Origin: Oscillospiraceae bacterium
GTDB taxonomy: Bacteria > Bacillota > Clostridia > Oscillospirales > SIG530
Direction: 5' to 3'
NCBI GenBank assembly: GCA_015067075.1
Contig: SVND01000014.1
Coordinates: 1 to 50,431, forward strand
Length of the DNA stretch: 50,431 bases
The translations under genes and the position numbers were made by a program. The notes below the pieces were generated by a model. The model was not told where the DNA came from, searched no databases, and was given only the letters and a program-made list of their open reading frames with translations. Of this stretch, positions 43,563 to 50,431 are shown piece after piece (the stretch's first letter is position 1; the number at the start of each line of letters is the position of its first letter).

Positions 43563-44588
43563 TTATTTTTCCGCAAGCTTTTTACTGTAATTAAACGTTT
43601 CATCGAGCACCGCTTCAAAGCTGTCGATAGGGCAATCCTCAGTAATTCCGTTTCCGAAGGTCATGATAAGCCTGCCTTCTTTTCGGAAGTAAGTATCGAG
43701 CATGAATCTTACTTCTTTTCTTACATCCTCCGTCGTGCCGTAAGGAATTGTTTGCTGAACGTCAAATCCCGCCCAAATACATATCTTATCCCCGTATTTT
43801 TCTGCGATTTTACGCTCATCCATCGTATACTTTTGGATAGGATGAATAACGTCAAGTCCAATTTCGATGAAATCATCAAGAAACATCTCAATATTACCGC
43901 AGGTGTGAAGCCAAAAATGCATTCCAAGCTCGTGTGCTGCATCGATGAGCCTTTTGTAATACGGCTTGAAAAATTCTTGGAATATTTCCATGGAGAAAAA
44001 CGTACCCGTTTGCATTCCTATATCATCGCTGGTGAAAACACCGTCAAGGTTATACACCTTTTTCGCCATTTTCATCACCTCAATATAATAGTCGGTCAGC
44101 ATACCGTAAAGCTTATGTGTCTGCTCGGGATAAACATAAAAATCCGTCAGCGCATTTTCCATGCCGCGAAGTGACCAGTGCCTTTCAAAAAAGCAAAACC
44201 ACCAGCTCCCGACTCTGTATCTGCCATCATCGGGCGCATTATACTGCGAGTGGTCAACAAAATCAGCAGGTGGAAATTTGATAAGCTCTTCGAGCCTGTC
44301 CATATCGGCTATGATGATCTGTGCATCAAGCCCTTTTTTTGTTTCATCTCTCGGCGGAAGCTCTTTCACAAGACCAAAGCCGTCTCCGCCATCATAATTC
44401 GGCGCTGTTACAATAGGGAAGGCGGCAAAATCATTGGGGTATTTATCAAGTAACTGCTTCGCACGGTTTTCATTTTCACCAAATCTGTCCGTTGATGTCC
44501 AAAAATTGAAATTTGTCGGCACTCTATGCGCCGCGCCTCGACCTTCTATTACCTTGCAAATTTGCTCTCGTGTAAGCAATCTGTACAT
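43563..44588 (-). CDS. MtaA/UroD-like protein (uroporphyrinogen decarboxylase family), second copy
   Basis: 341 residues, the same UroD/MtaA fold as at 39958-41019 but only distantly related. The zinc motif is WLHTCGNIEM (His228, Cys230), and YNLDGVFTSDDIGMQTGTFF is the family segment near 180-198. No corrinoid or reactivase gene adjoins. AAAGGAGG precedes the ATG, and TATAAT lies about 33 bp further upstream with a weak -35. It is likely a methyltransferase-like or unknown catabolic enzyme. Confidence 0.88.
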   Translation of the reverse strand: MYRLLTREQICKVIEGRGAAHRVPTNFNFWTSTDRFGENENRAKQLLDKYPNDFAAFPIVTAPNYDGGDGFGLVKELPPRDETKKGLDAQIIIADMDRLEELIKFPPADFVDHSQYNAPDDGRYRVGSWWFCFFERHWSLRGMENALTDFYVYPEQTHKLYGMLTDYYIEVMKMAKKVYNLDGVFTSDDIGMQTGTFFSMEIFQEFFKPYYKRLIDAAHELGMHFWLHTCGNIEMFLDDFIEIGLDVIHPIQKYTMDERKIAEKYGDKICIWAGFDVQQTIPYGTTEDVRKEVRFMLDTYFRKEGRLIMTFGNGITEDCPIDSFEAVLDETFNYSKKLAEK

Positions 44589-44733
44589 ATTCCCAAGCCT
44601 CCTTTTTTTTCAATTATACCATACGAACAGTCCTTTATCTATTGAAATATTGTTTTTTTCAGTACTTTTTTACTTAAATCAAATATTTTTAATAAAACTT
44701 AAACATTTTTTTAATTTTTCAAAAACAACGGCT

Positions 44734-44742
44734 TGCTATAAT
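44734..44742 (+). promoter_or_regulatory. Extended -10 promoter of the small membrane-protein gene
   Basis: TGCTATAAT has the TGn extension and a perfect -10 hexamer, 33 bp before the ATG at 44775; no convincing -35 is seen. Confidence 0.45.
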
Positions 44743-44774
44743 ATAGCCAACATAAAACGAAAGAGGTAAACATT

Positions 44775-45140
44775 ATGAACACAAACGACCGCGAATTTCT
44801 CGTACAGAAGATCAGAACACAATACACAGAAAAAGAGCAAACAAGTCTGGATACGCTCAGACAGCTCGACGCCAAGGTAAAACGTCCTGCCAACATCTTT
44901 GCATATATCCTCGGTGCGCTCGGTGCAATAATCATGGGAAGCGGAATGAGCCTTGTTATGACAGACCTCGGCACAATTTTAGGCTTCGAAAACACAATGC
45001 CCGTAGGAATAATTATCGGTATCATCGGGCTTATTCTTTGCATCATTAACTATCCTGTTTTCAAAGCAATTCTCAACTCACGCCGCAAAAAGTACGCAGA
45101 CAAAATAATCGCCCTCAGCGATGAAATAATGAGAGGTTAA
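44775..45140 (+). CDS. Small two-helix membrane protein, unknown function
   Basis: 121 residues. A charged N-terminal helix (TNDREFLVQKIRTQYTEKEQ) precedes two membrane segments (about 43-65 and 75-97) separated by a short loop, and a basic C-terminal helix follows. Similar proteins in Clostridia carry misleading names such as dihydropteridine reductase, but no enzyme motif is present. It is followed after 3 bp by a coiled-coil gene, so the two form an operon. RBS AGAGGTAA. Confidence 0.75.
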   Translation: MNTNDREFLVQKIRTQYTEKEQTSLDTLRQLDAKVKRPANIFAYILGALGAIIMGSGMSLVMTDLGTILGFENTMPVGIIIGIIGLILCIINYPVFKAILNSRRKKYADKIIALSDEIMRG

Positions 45141-45143
45141 ATT

Positions 45144-45395
45144 ATGGGTATTAAAAACTTTTTTAAAAAAGCTTTCAGCGATATCAAGGAAAGTGCAAAA
45201 GCACAGCATGATGTGGATAAGGCAAATTTTGAAGCAGTAAAAGCCGAGTCCAAGGCACAGTGGGAGGAAGCAAAAGCCTCTTCAGAAAAGCGGGCCGAAA
45301 GGGAAAAGCAGCTCCGAGAAAAACAGATTGCTGACGCAAAAGCACGAACAGAAGTCGCGCAACAGCGCATCGACAAAGCAAAAAATAACCGATAA
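45144..45395 (+). CDS. Small charged coiled-coil protein, unknown function
   Basis: 83 residues, almost entirely helical and rich in Lys, Glu and Ala (GIKNFFKKAFSDIKESAKAQ, then ASSEKRAEREKQLREKQIAD). The composition is typical of short coiled-coil proteins. The amphipathic N-terminus may contact the membrane or the preceding membrane protein. It starts 3 bp after that gene, with its RBS (GAGAGG) inside it. I do not recognise the family. Confidence 0.7.
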   Translation: MGIKNFFKKAFSDIKESAKAQHDVDKANFEAVKAESKAQWEEAKASSEKRAEREKQLREKQIADAKARTEVAQQRIDKAKNNR

Positions 45396-45401
45396 AAACA
45401 A

Positions 45402-45437
45402 AAAGCTTCGCAAGCGTACTGCTTGTGAAGCCTTTTA
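45402..45437. terminator. Bidirectional terminator
   Basis: GCTTCGCAAGC and GCTTGTGAAGC pair over 11 bp with one wobble, with A and T tracts outside. It separates the convergent coiled-coil gene and the sodium symporter gene. Confidence 0.85.
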
Positions 45438-45443
45438 TTTATT

Positions 45444-46799
45444 TTATATCTTAAATATTCCGAACGCATCAAGCACAGACGAAACCAATATGAGCACTAT
45501 GCAAATCGGCGCCAAATACTTAATAACAAAAACAAAAATCTTTTTTCTTTTGAATTTGCCCGACGACTCAACTTCATCAATAATCAACTGCGGTTTAACA
45601 ATAAATCCGATGAATATGCACGTCAGGAGCGCAACTATGGGCATCAGCACACTGTTGCTTGCGAAGTCGAAAAAGTCGAAAAGATCCATTCCAAGAACTT
45701 TAACTCCCGAAAGTGCTCCTTTACCCAACGAGGATACTGTACCCAAAGCCAACGAAAACAAAAACACGATAAGACAGGACAGCTTTCTGTCTATCTTCAG
45801 CTTGTCGCATACAATGGAAACGACCGTTTCCATAAGTGAAATAGACGAAGTAAGCGCCGCAAAAAGAACTAAAATGAAGAATGTAATTCCGACAAATGTG
45901 CCACCCGGCATAGTTTCAAAAACCTTCGGAAGCGTTTCAAACATAAGTCCTGCACCCTTTCCAAGGGCTTCAGGCGTTCCGCCGGAGAAAACAAACACAG
46001 ACGGAATTATCATGAGCCCTGCAAAAAACGCAATACCCGTATCAAAAAGCTCTATCTGCGTTACAGACGACTCAATGCTTACATCCTTTTTCATATACGA
46101 GCCGTATGTTATCATGATACCCATGGCAAGGGACATTGAATAGAAAAGCTGACCCATCGCCGCAAGAACTGTCGTTGCGGAGAACTTACTGAAATCAGGC
46201 TTGATGTAATATACAACACCTTCCCACGCTCCGGGTAAAAACGCCGCATAAATGGCAATACCTACGGAAAGCACGACCAATATAGGCATCATTATTTTGC
46301 TGACCTTTTCGATACCCTTTTCAACACCAAGCAAAACAATAACAGCCGTTGCGCCAATGAAGATCAACAACCATACCAGCGGCTCAAATGGTTTTGAAAT
46401 AAAGTCATCAAAAAAAGTCTTACCGGCTGCCTCGTGTCCACCGCCAGTTACATACACAGCAAGATACTTTGTTACCCATCCACCGATTACAGAGTAATAC
46501 GGTAAAATTATTGCAGGAATAATTGCGGCAAGATAGCCGATGAACGTAAACTTCTTATTAAGCTTGTTAAATGCACCTATTGCGCTGAGTCCTGTTTTCC
46601 TTCCGAGACCTATTTCAGCGGTCATAAGTGCAAATCCGAAAGTTACGGCTAAAATAATGTAAACTAAAAGGAATATTCCTCCGCCGTACTTCGCGGCAAG
46701 ATAAGGGAATCTCCAGATATTTCCCAGGCCGACAGCAGAGCCCGCTGCGGCAAGAACAAATCCGAGCTTGCCTGTAAAGCTGCTTCTGTTTTTTTCCAT
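45444..46799 (-). CDS. Neurotransmitter:sodium symporter (NSS/SNF) family transporter
   Basis: 451 residues, 11-12 membrane helices. The N-terminus carries the family signature GSAVGLGNIWRFPYLAAKYG in helix 1, which contains substrate and sodium sites. It also has the broken helices of the LeuT fold (GAGLMFETLPKVFETMPGG region). It probably imports an amino acid with sodium; specificity is unknown. It lies 73 bp after the TRAP permease gene, separated by a hairpin. RBS GGTGAAAGAG. Confidence 0.92.
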   Translation of the reverse strand: MEKNRSSFTGKLGFVLAAAGSAVGLGNIWRFPYLAAKYGGGIFLLVYIILAVTFGFALMTAEIGLGRKTGLSAIGAFNKLNKKFTFIGYLAAIIPAIILPYYSVIGGWVTKYLAVYVTGGGHEAAGKTFFDDFISKPFEPLVWLLIFIGATAVIVLLGVEKGIEKVSKIMMPILVVLSVGIAIYAAFLPGAWEGVVYYIKPDFSKFSATTVLAAMGQLFYSMSLAMGIMITYGSYMKKDVSIESSVTQIELFDTGIAFFAGLMIIPSVFVFSGGTPEALGKGAGLMFETLPKVFETMPGGTFVGITFFILVLFAALTSSISLMETVVSIVCDKLKIDRKLSCLIVFLFSLALGTVSSLGKGALSGVKVLGMDLFDFFDFASNSVLMPIVALLTCIFIGFIVKPQLIIDEVESSGKFKRKKIFVFVIKYLAPICIVLILVSSVLDAFGIFKI

Positions 46800-46831
46800 G
46801 CTCTTTCACCATTCTTTATTTTTCATAGTAA

Positions 46832-46860
46832 AGCCTGTCGAAGCGTTGCTCCGACAGGCT
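46832..46860 (-). terminator. Hairpin between the TRAP permease and the sodium symporter gene
   Basis: AGCCTGTCG / CGACAGGCT form a 9-bp stem (+ strand 46832-46840 with 46852-46860) with an 11-nt loop. The T tract on the minus strand is short, so it may be a weak terminator. Confidence 0.55.
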
Positions 46861-46871
46861 ATTATGTTTTA

Positions 46872-48863
46872 TCACGCAGTAAGCTTCGTCTTCTTTCTCG
46901 TGAAAAACTGAAGAGCTACTGTTATAGCCACAAGTCCCAGACCTATAGCATCCGTAACGATACCGGGATAAATAAGGAGTAAGCCGCCCGTTACACTGAA
47001 CAACCTCTGATACCACGGCATTTTGTGCAGGAAAAATCCTTCAAGCGCCGCAGAAACAGCAAAAATACCAACAAACGATGTTATAATAATAAGAATAATA
47101 TCGGGAACACCTATCTTTGAGATCGATTCCAAGATACCCAAATTTGTTTCGCCTGTTGATGGTATGAACAGCATGGCTGGACTTAACGCAAACACATACG
47201 GAACGATAAATGCGCCGATAGCGAGCTTTGTCGAGGTAAACGCCGTCTTCATCGGGTTTGCCTGCGCAATAGCCGCACCCGCGTAAGCCGCCAAGGCGAC
47301 AGGTGGAGTCAAATCGGCAACGATACCGAAGTAGAATACGAAAAAGTGTGCCGCAATCATTGGAACACCCATCTGAACAAGGATAGGTGCACACGTTGCC
47401 GCCATGATGCAGTAGTTAGCCGTAGTGGGAACACCCATACCGAGAACGATACAGCAAAGCATCGTCAAGAACAGCGCAATAATGAGGTTATTGCCCGCAA
47501 TCGCAACGATTCCGTTGAACAGCATATATGCAAGACCTGTAACGCTTATGATACCCGCAATAATACCTGCAACACCGCAAGCAACGGCAACAGTTATCAT
47601 ACCCTGACCGCCGGCGGCAAGGGCTTCAAGAATGCGCTTGGGGGTAATTCTGTTTTCCTTATTGAAAAGGCTTACAACGATAGCAACAACGATAGCGATA
47701 GCCGCCGCATAAGCAATGGAGCGAGTGCTCGTACCTACGAGGTAGATGAGGAGAATAAGCGGCAAAAGCAAATATGTCTGCTTGAGAAGGGGCTTCAAGC
47801 GAGGAAGCTCTTCCTTTGTAAGACCGCGAAGACCTTCTTTTTTAGCCTCAAGGTGAACGGTGATGAAAACACCTGCAAAGTACAAAAGAGCAGGCAATAT
47901 TGCACGAACAACGATGTTCGAATAGGGGACACCAACTGTTTCAGCCATAAGGAAAGCGGCTGCACCCATGATGGGAGGCATTATCTGACCGCCTGTGGAA
48001 GCAGAAGCTTCTGCGGCTGCAGCAAATTCAGGCTTATAGCCCGTCTTTTTCATAAGAGGAATAGTAACGGCGCCGGAACCGACTGTATTTGCAACAGAAG
48101 ATCCGGAAACCATACCTTCAAGCGCAGATGCAACAACAGCAACCTTTGCGGGTCCTCCCGAAAAGCGGCCAACTAAAGCGTTCGCAATGTTGATGAAGAA
48201 ATCCGCAATACCCGTACGCTCCAAAAACGCACCAAAGATAATGAACATAACTATGTACTTAGAGCAGACGTTAACGGGTGTTGACAAAATACCCTCTTTG
48301 GAATAGAACATAACACGGACATTTTCCGTAATTCTCGCAAAAAAGTCAGGGTTAGTCGAGCCCCAAATGAGTGCATATATCAAAAGCGCTCCTGCAACGC
48401 AGAGGATCGGCAAACCAACACTTCTGCGGCAGAGCTCCGCAAGGCACGCAACGCCTATAATACCTATAAAAACTTCAATTGTTGTAATTTTATATCGCGC
48501 AACTATTGCAGATGCATTAATTGCAAAGTATAAAAATGAGCTTGTACCTAAAACCATAAGTACAACATCGTACCAAGGCATATAGTTAACCTTCTGTTTG
48601 CCTTTTTTAGCAGGAAATACAAGGTAACCGATGAACATAATAAATGCCATAAACGTCGTCAAACGCAGTTCATCAAGCCAAGTTGCCCAAAGGGTAACGT
48701 ATATACAAAAAATAGAAAATGCCGCCAAAATACAAGTCACAACGATTTTCGGGACGCCTTCCCAAACACGGGTATTGGATTCGCGGTCAAACTTTTTCAT
48801 AACCGAATCGAGATCCATCGGCTCCTGCACGGCAGCGGCAGTCTTTTTCTTAAAAAGTGCCAT
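46872..48863 (-). CDS. TRAP transporter permease (fused DctQ-DctM, TAXI type)
   Basis: The ATG at 48863 (663 aa, MALFKKKTAAAVQEPMDLDS) follows GGGAAGGA; an upstream in-frame ATG has no RBS. About 16-18 membrane helices are predicted: an N-terminal DctQ-like part (about 20-130) fused to a DctM-like part with GLEMVSGSSVANTVGSGAVT-like ALEGMVSGSSVANTVGSGAV and EASASTGGQIMPPIMGAAAF. It works with the TAXI solute-binding lipoprotein encoded just upstream to take up an acidic or amino-acid-like solute using the sodium or proton gradient. The ligand is unknown. Confidence 0.93.
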   Translation of the reverse strand: MALFKKKTAAAVQEPMDLDSVMKKFDRESNTRVWEGVPKIVVTCILAAFSIFCIYVTLWATWLDELRLTTFMAFIMFIGYLVFPAKKGKQKVNYMPWYDVVLMVLGTSSFLYFAINASAIVARYKITTIEVFIGIIGVACLAELCRRSVGLPILCVAGALLIYALIWGSTNPDFFARITENVRVMFYSKEGILSTPVNVCSKYIVMFIIFGAFLERTGIADFFINIANALVGRFSGGPAKVAVVASALEGMVSGSSVANTVGSGAVTIPLMKKTGYKPEFAAAAEASASTGGQIMPPIMGAAAFLMAETVGVPYSNIVVRAILPALLYFAGVFITVHLEAKKEGLRGLTKEELPRLKPLLKQTYLLLPLILLIYLVGTSTRSIAYAAAIAIVVAIVVSLFNKENRITPKRILEALAAGGQGMITVAVACGVAGIIAGIISVTGLAYMLFNGIVAIAGNNLIIALFLTMLCCIVLGMGVPTTANYCIMAATCAPILVQMGVPMIAAHFFVFYFGIVADLTPPVALAAYAGAAIAQANPMKTAFTSTKLAIGAFIVPYVFALSPAMLFIPSTGETNLGILESISKIGVPDIILIIITSFVGIFAVSAALEGFFLHKMPWYQRLFSVTGGLLLIYPGIVTDAIGLGLVAITVALQFFTRKKTKLTA

Positions 48864-48894
48864 ATTATTTTCCTTCCCTAAGATCAAATACCAA

Positions 48895-48927
48895 AATGGC
48901 TACGGCGACAAGTTCGCCGCAGCCATT
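48895..48927 (-). promoter_or_regulatory. Intercistronic hairpin between TAXI binding protein and permease genes
   Basis: AATGGCTACGGCGA and TCGCCGCAGCCATT (+ strand) pair over 13 of 14 bases with a 5-nt loop. There is no T tract. It probably stabilises the upstream lipoprotein mRNA and allows unequal expression. Confidence 0.6.
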
Positions 48928-48950
48928 GGATAGCTTTTTCGCGTTAAGTC

Positions 48951-49895
48951 TTACTCTGTAACGACTTCAATACCTTTTTCAGCGAAATACTTTGCTGCAC
49001 CGGCATGGAAAGGAGCTGTCATACCGCTTGTTGCGTTTTCAAGAGAGAGCTCTTCAGCCTTTGCATGAGCGATATCGTCGATGTTGTCGAAGATAGCCTT
49101 TGTAATTTCATAAACTGTCTCTTCGGAAGCGGAAGCGCTTACGATAAGAGTAGCCTTAACTGTAACAGTCTTAACTTCTTCAGTCTGACCCTTGTATGTT
49201 TCAGCAGGGATAGAGTGAACTGTGTAGTAGGGGCAAGCAGCCATAAGATTTTCAGCAACCTCGCCGTCGATGGGAACAAGGTAAGCATTATTTGTCTGGC
49301 AAAGCTCAGTGATAGCGGGTGTGGGAGGACCTGCTACGATGAATGCAGCGTCGATCTTGCCATCCTTAAGAGCATCTGTGGAGTCTGCGAAGGACTGATA
49401 CTGAGGCTCGATATCTGCTTCGGAAAGACCTGCAGCAGCGAGAACGTCCATAGCATTGAAGTAAACGCCGGAACCTGCAGCACCGATAGAGACCTTTTTG
49501 CCTGCAAGGTCAGCAACGGATTTGATCTCGGGGTTCATAGTGATGAGCTGAACAGCTTCTGCATAGAGACCGCCGATTACGCGGAAGGAGTCAAGAGCGC
49601 CTTCTGTTTCGAAAGAGCGAGCGCCTTCCCATGCGTAAGCCATAACGTCGGACTGAACTGTACCGAGCTGATAGTTGCCTTCGTCGATACCAAGGATGTT
49701 AGCCTTGGAGCCGTCTGTGGAAACAACGTTAACTGTGATGCCAGCAACGTTCTTAATGTGAGAGCCAAGTATACCGCCGTAACCGTAGTATGTACCTGCT
49801 GTACCGCCTGTGCCCATTGTCATAGCTGTGCCGCCGCAAGAAGCGAAAGCAAAGAGCATAACTAAAACTAATGCGAGAGAGATAAATCTTTTCAT
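48951..49895 (-). CDS. TAXI-family TRAP transporter solute-binding lipoprotein
   Basis: The ATG at 49895 (314 aa, MKRFISLALVLVMLFAFASC) follows GGAGG; an upstream in-frame ATG overlaps the RBS. The signal sequence ends with lipobox FASC, so the protein is a lipoprotein on the outer face of the membrane. TAXI features include MGTGGTAGTYYGYGGILGSH and the GAAGSGVYFNAMDVLAAAG segment. It captures the solute for the fused permease downstream, separated by a hairpin. A promoter is upstream. Confidence 0.94.
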   Translation of the reverse strand: MKRFISLALVLVMLFAFASCGGTAMTMGTGGTAGTYYGYGGILGSHIKNVAGITVNVVSTDGSKANILGIDEGNYQLGTVQSDVMAYAWEGARSFETEGALDSFRVIGGLYAEAVQLITMNPEIKSVADLAGKKVSIGAAGSGVYFNAMDVLAAAGLSEADIEPQYQSFADSTDALKDGKIDAAFIVAGPPTPAITELCQTNNAYLVPIDGEVAENLMAACPYYTVHSIPAETYKGQTEEVKTVTVKATLIVSASASEETVYEITKAIFDNIDDIAHAKAEELSLENATSGMTAPFHAGAAKYFAEKGIEVVTE

Positions 49896-49936
49896 TTGTT
49901 TTTCCTCCATTTAAATTAATAATAATATTATTCAAC

Positions 49937-49965
49937 ATTATACAATAAAACTTTCAGTTTTTCAA
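49937..49965 (-). promoter_or_regulatory. Promoter of the TAXI-TRAP operon
   Basis: TTGAAA (49965-49960), 17-bp spacer, TATAAT (49942-49937) on the minus strand, 42 bp before the ATG. Upstream to about 50090 the sequence is very A/T-rich with no gene. Confidence 0.75.
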
Positions 49966-50137
49966 GACCTATTTTTCATTTTTTGCATCTAAATGCAAAA
50001 AAAATTGCATTATTTTTCATTTTTTCTTTGTTTTTTTGCGTTTTTTCGATTTGCGCGCTTAAAAAAACTCAATTTTATTTAAAAGCCTTCTTCTAATATC
50101 GTTATAAAAATACCGTTCTTTTCCCTTTTTAAACGGG

Positions 50138-50164
50138 AAAAAGCTCCGTAATATACAGAGCTTT
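50138..50164 (-). terminator. Intrinsic terminator of the SGNH hydrolase gene
   Basis: AAAGCTC / GAGCTTT form a 7-bp stem on the minus strand, followed by TTCCCG with T-rich sequence, 13 bp past the stop. Confidence 0.7.
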
Positions 50165-50176
50165 ATATAAATATAT

Positions 50177-50431
50177 CTATACATTATTATATTGCCGCAA
50201 CGCTTCTCTTATGATATCATGTCCCTTCGGCGTGGGATGAATGCCATCCTTGCAAAAAAGCGAGGAAAAATCATGACGGCACAAAAACGGCGAGCGAATA
50301 TCTATAAGTCCGCATCCCATATCCGATGCAAGCTTTTCAACCAATCTGTTATAGGCTTCCTGCCAACGATACAATATATTCACATCCCCGAGCCATTGCA
50401 AAATATTTCGTAAGATAAATCCTTTGATATC
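50177..50431 (-). CDS. SGNH/GDSL-family hydrolase (C-terminal part, start beyond right edge)
   Basis: 84 residues are visible up to the window edge and the frame stays open there. The C-terminal block V DGIHPTPKGHDIIREAL contains the catalytic Asp and His (DxxH) of SGNH hydrolases, preceded by a helix typical of the fold (WQEAYNRLVEKLASDMGCGL). The N-terminal GDS block is outside, so substrate and localisation cannot be judged. A terminator follows. An in-frame TTG near the edge is not a credible start. Confidence 0.85.
   Translation of the reverse strand, partial: DIKGFILRNILQWLGDVNILYRWQEAYNRLVEKLASDMGCGLIDIRSPFLCRHDFSSLFCKDGIHPTPKGHDIIREALRQYNNV

Noticed and set aside
46832-46860. Hairpin AGCCTGTCG/CGACAGGCT as a third copy of the composite repeat
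   Set aside because: Only the CTGTCG core is shared; the arm length, loop and flanks differ, so it is treated as a separate hairpin.
1-50431. CRISPR arrays, tRNA or rRNA genes, complete insertion sequences
   Set aside because: No regular repeat-spacer pattern, no tRNA-like or rRNA-like sequence and no intact transposase with terminal repeats were seen on either strand.

Overview
The window looks like a chromosomal segment of a Bacillota (Firmicutes) bacterium of the class Clostridia, probably an uncultured gut-type anaerobe. The evidence is a complete S10-spc-alpha ribosomal operon in Firmicutes order (including adk, map, a KOW-protein gene and infA), zinc forms of S14, S4, L24, L36 and adenylate kinase, AGGAGG ribosome binding sites, SLH-type surface proteins, and an argR-recN-dxs-nadK cluster. 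Almost everything lies on the minus strand. The exceptions are genes at about 39.4-41.0, 42.7-43.4 and 44.8-45.4 kb and one transposase remnant at 20.1 kb.

Layout. Bases 1-5401 hold surface and glycan genes: an SLH protein cut by the left edge, a large secreted sialate O-acetylesterase-like protein with a C-terminal membrane anchor, a GH27 alpha-galactosidase and a small zinc-ribbon protein. Bases 5479-15281 form one long minus-strand unit: a strong sigma-A-type promoter, a candidate OLE noncoding RNA of about 620 nt, its membrane partner OapA, then dxs, nadK, argR, recN, a YerC/YecD repressor, a methyltransferase, hslO and a YifB/ComM ATPase. Bases 15406-20032 encode a 1089-residue SLH protein and a secreted protein with a carbohydrate-binding-like module and aspartate-rich calcium-binding repeats. 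The latter has two tandem copies of a response-regulator-type operator plus promoter upstream. A degenerate RAYT transposase tail, an MFS transporter and a DUF4956/VTC pair follow.

Bases 23272-39183 are the ribosomal superoperon of 32 genes from rpsJ to rplQ. A near-perfect TTGACA-17-TATAAT promoter drives it through a leader of about 350 nt containing a terminator and a mutually exclusive antiterminator hairpin. The small KOW protein between map and infA matches OapB, the second known OLE RNA partner, so two protein components of the OLE ribonucleoprotein and the RNA itself are in one window.

Bases 39361-50431 are accessory: TspO, two MtaA/UroD-like proteins flanking a Gfo/Idh/MocA oxidoreductase-cupin operon with a divergent AraC regulator, two small stress-like proteins, an NSS-family sodium symporter, a TAXI-TRAP uptake system, and the C-terminus of an SGNH hydrolase cut by the right edge. 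Composite palindromic repeats flank the oxidoreductase/AraC block.

The main discovery candidate is the OLE RNA/OapA locus (14.0-15.3 kb), supported by genomic context, size, promoter and the linked OapB. Next come the S10-leader attenuator and the duplicated operator-promoter modules at 19.83-20.03 kb. All assignments come from reading the sequence; no database or covariance search was run.
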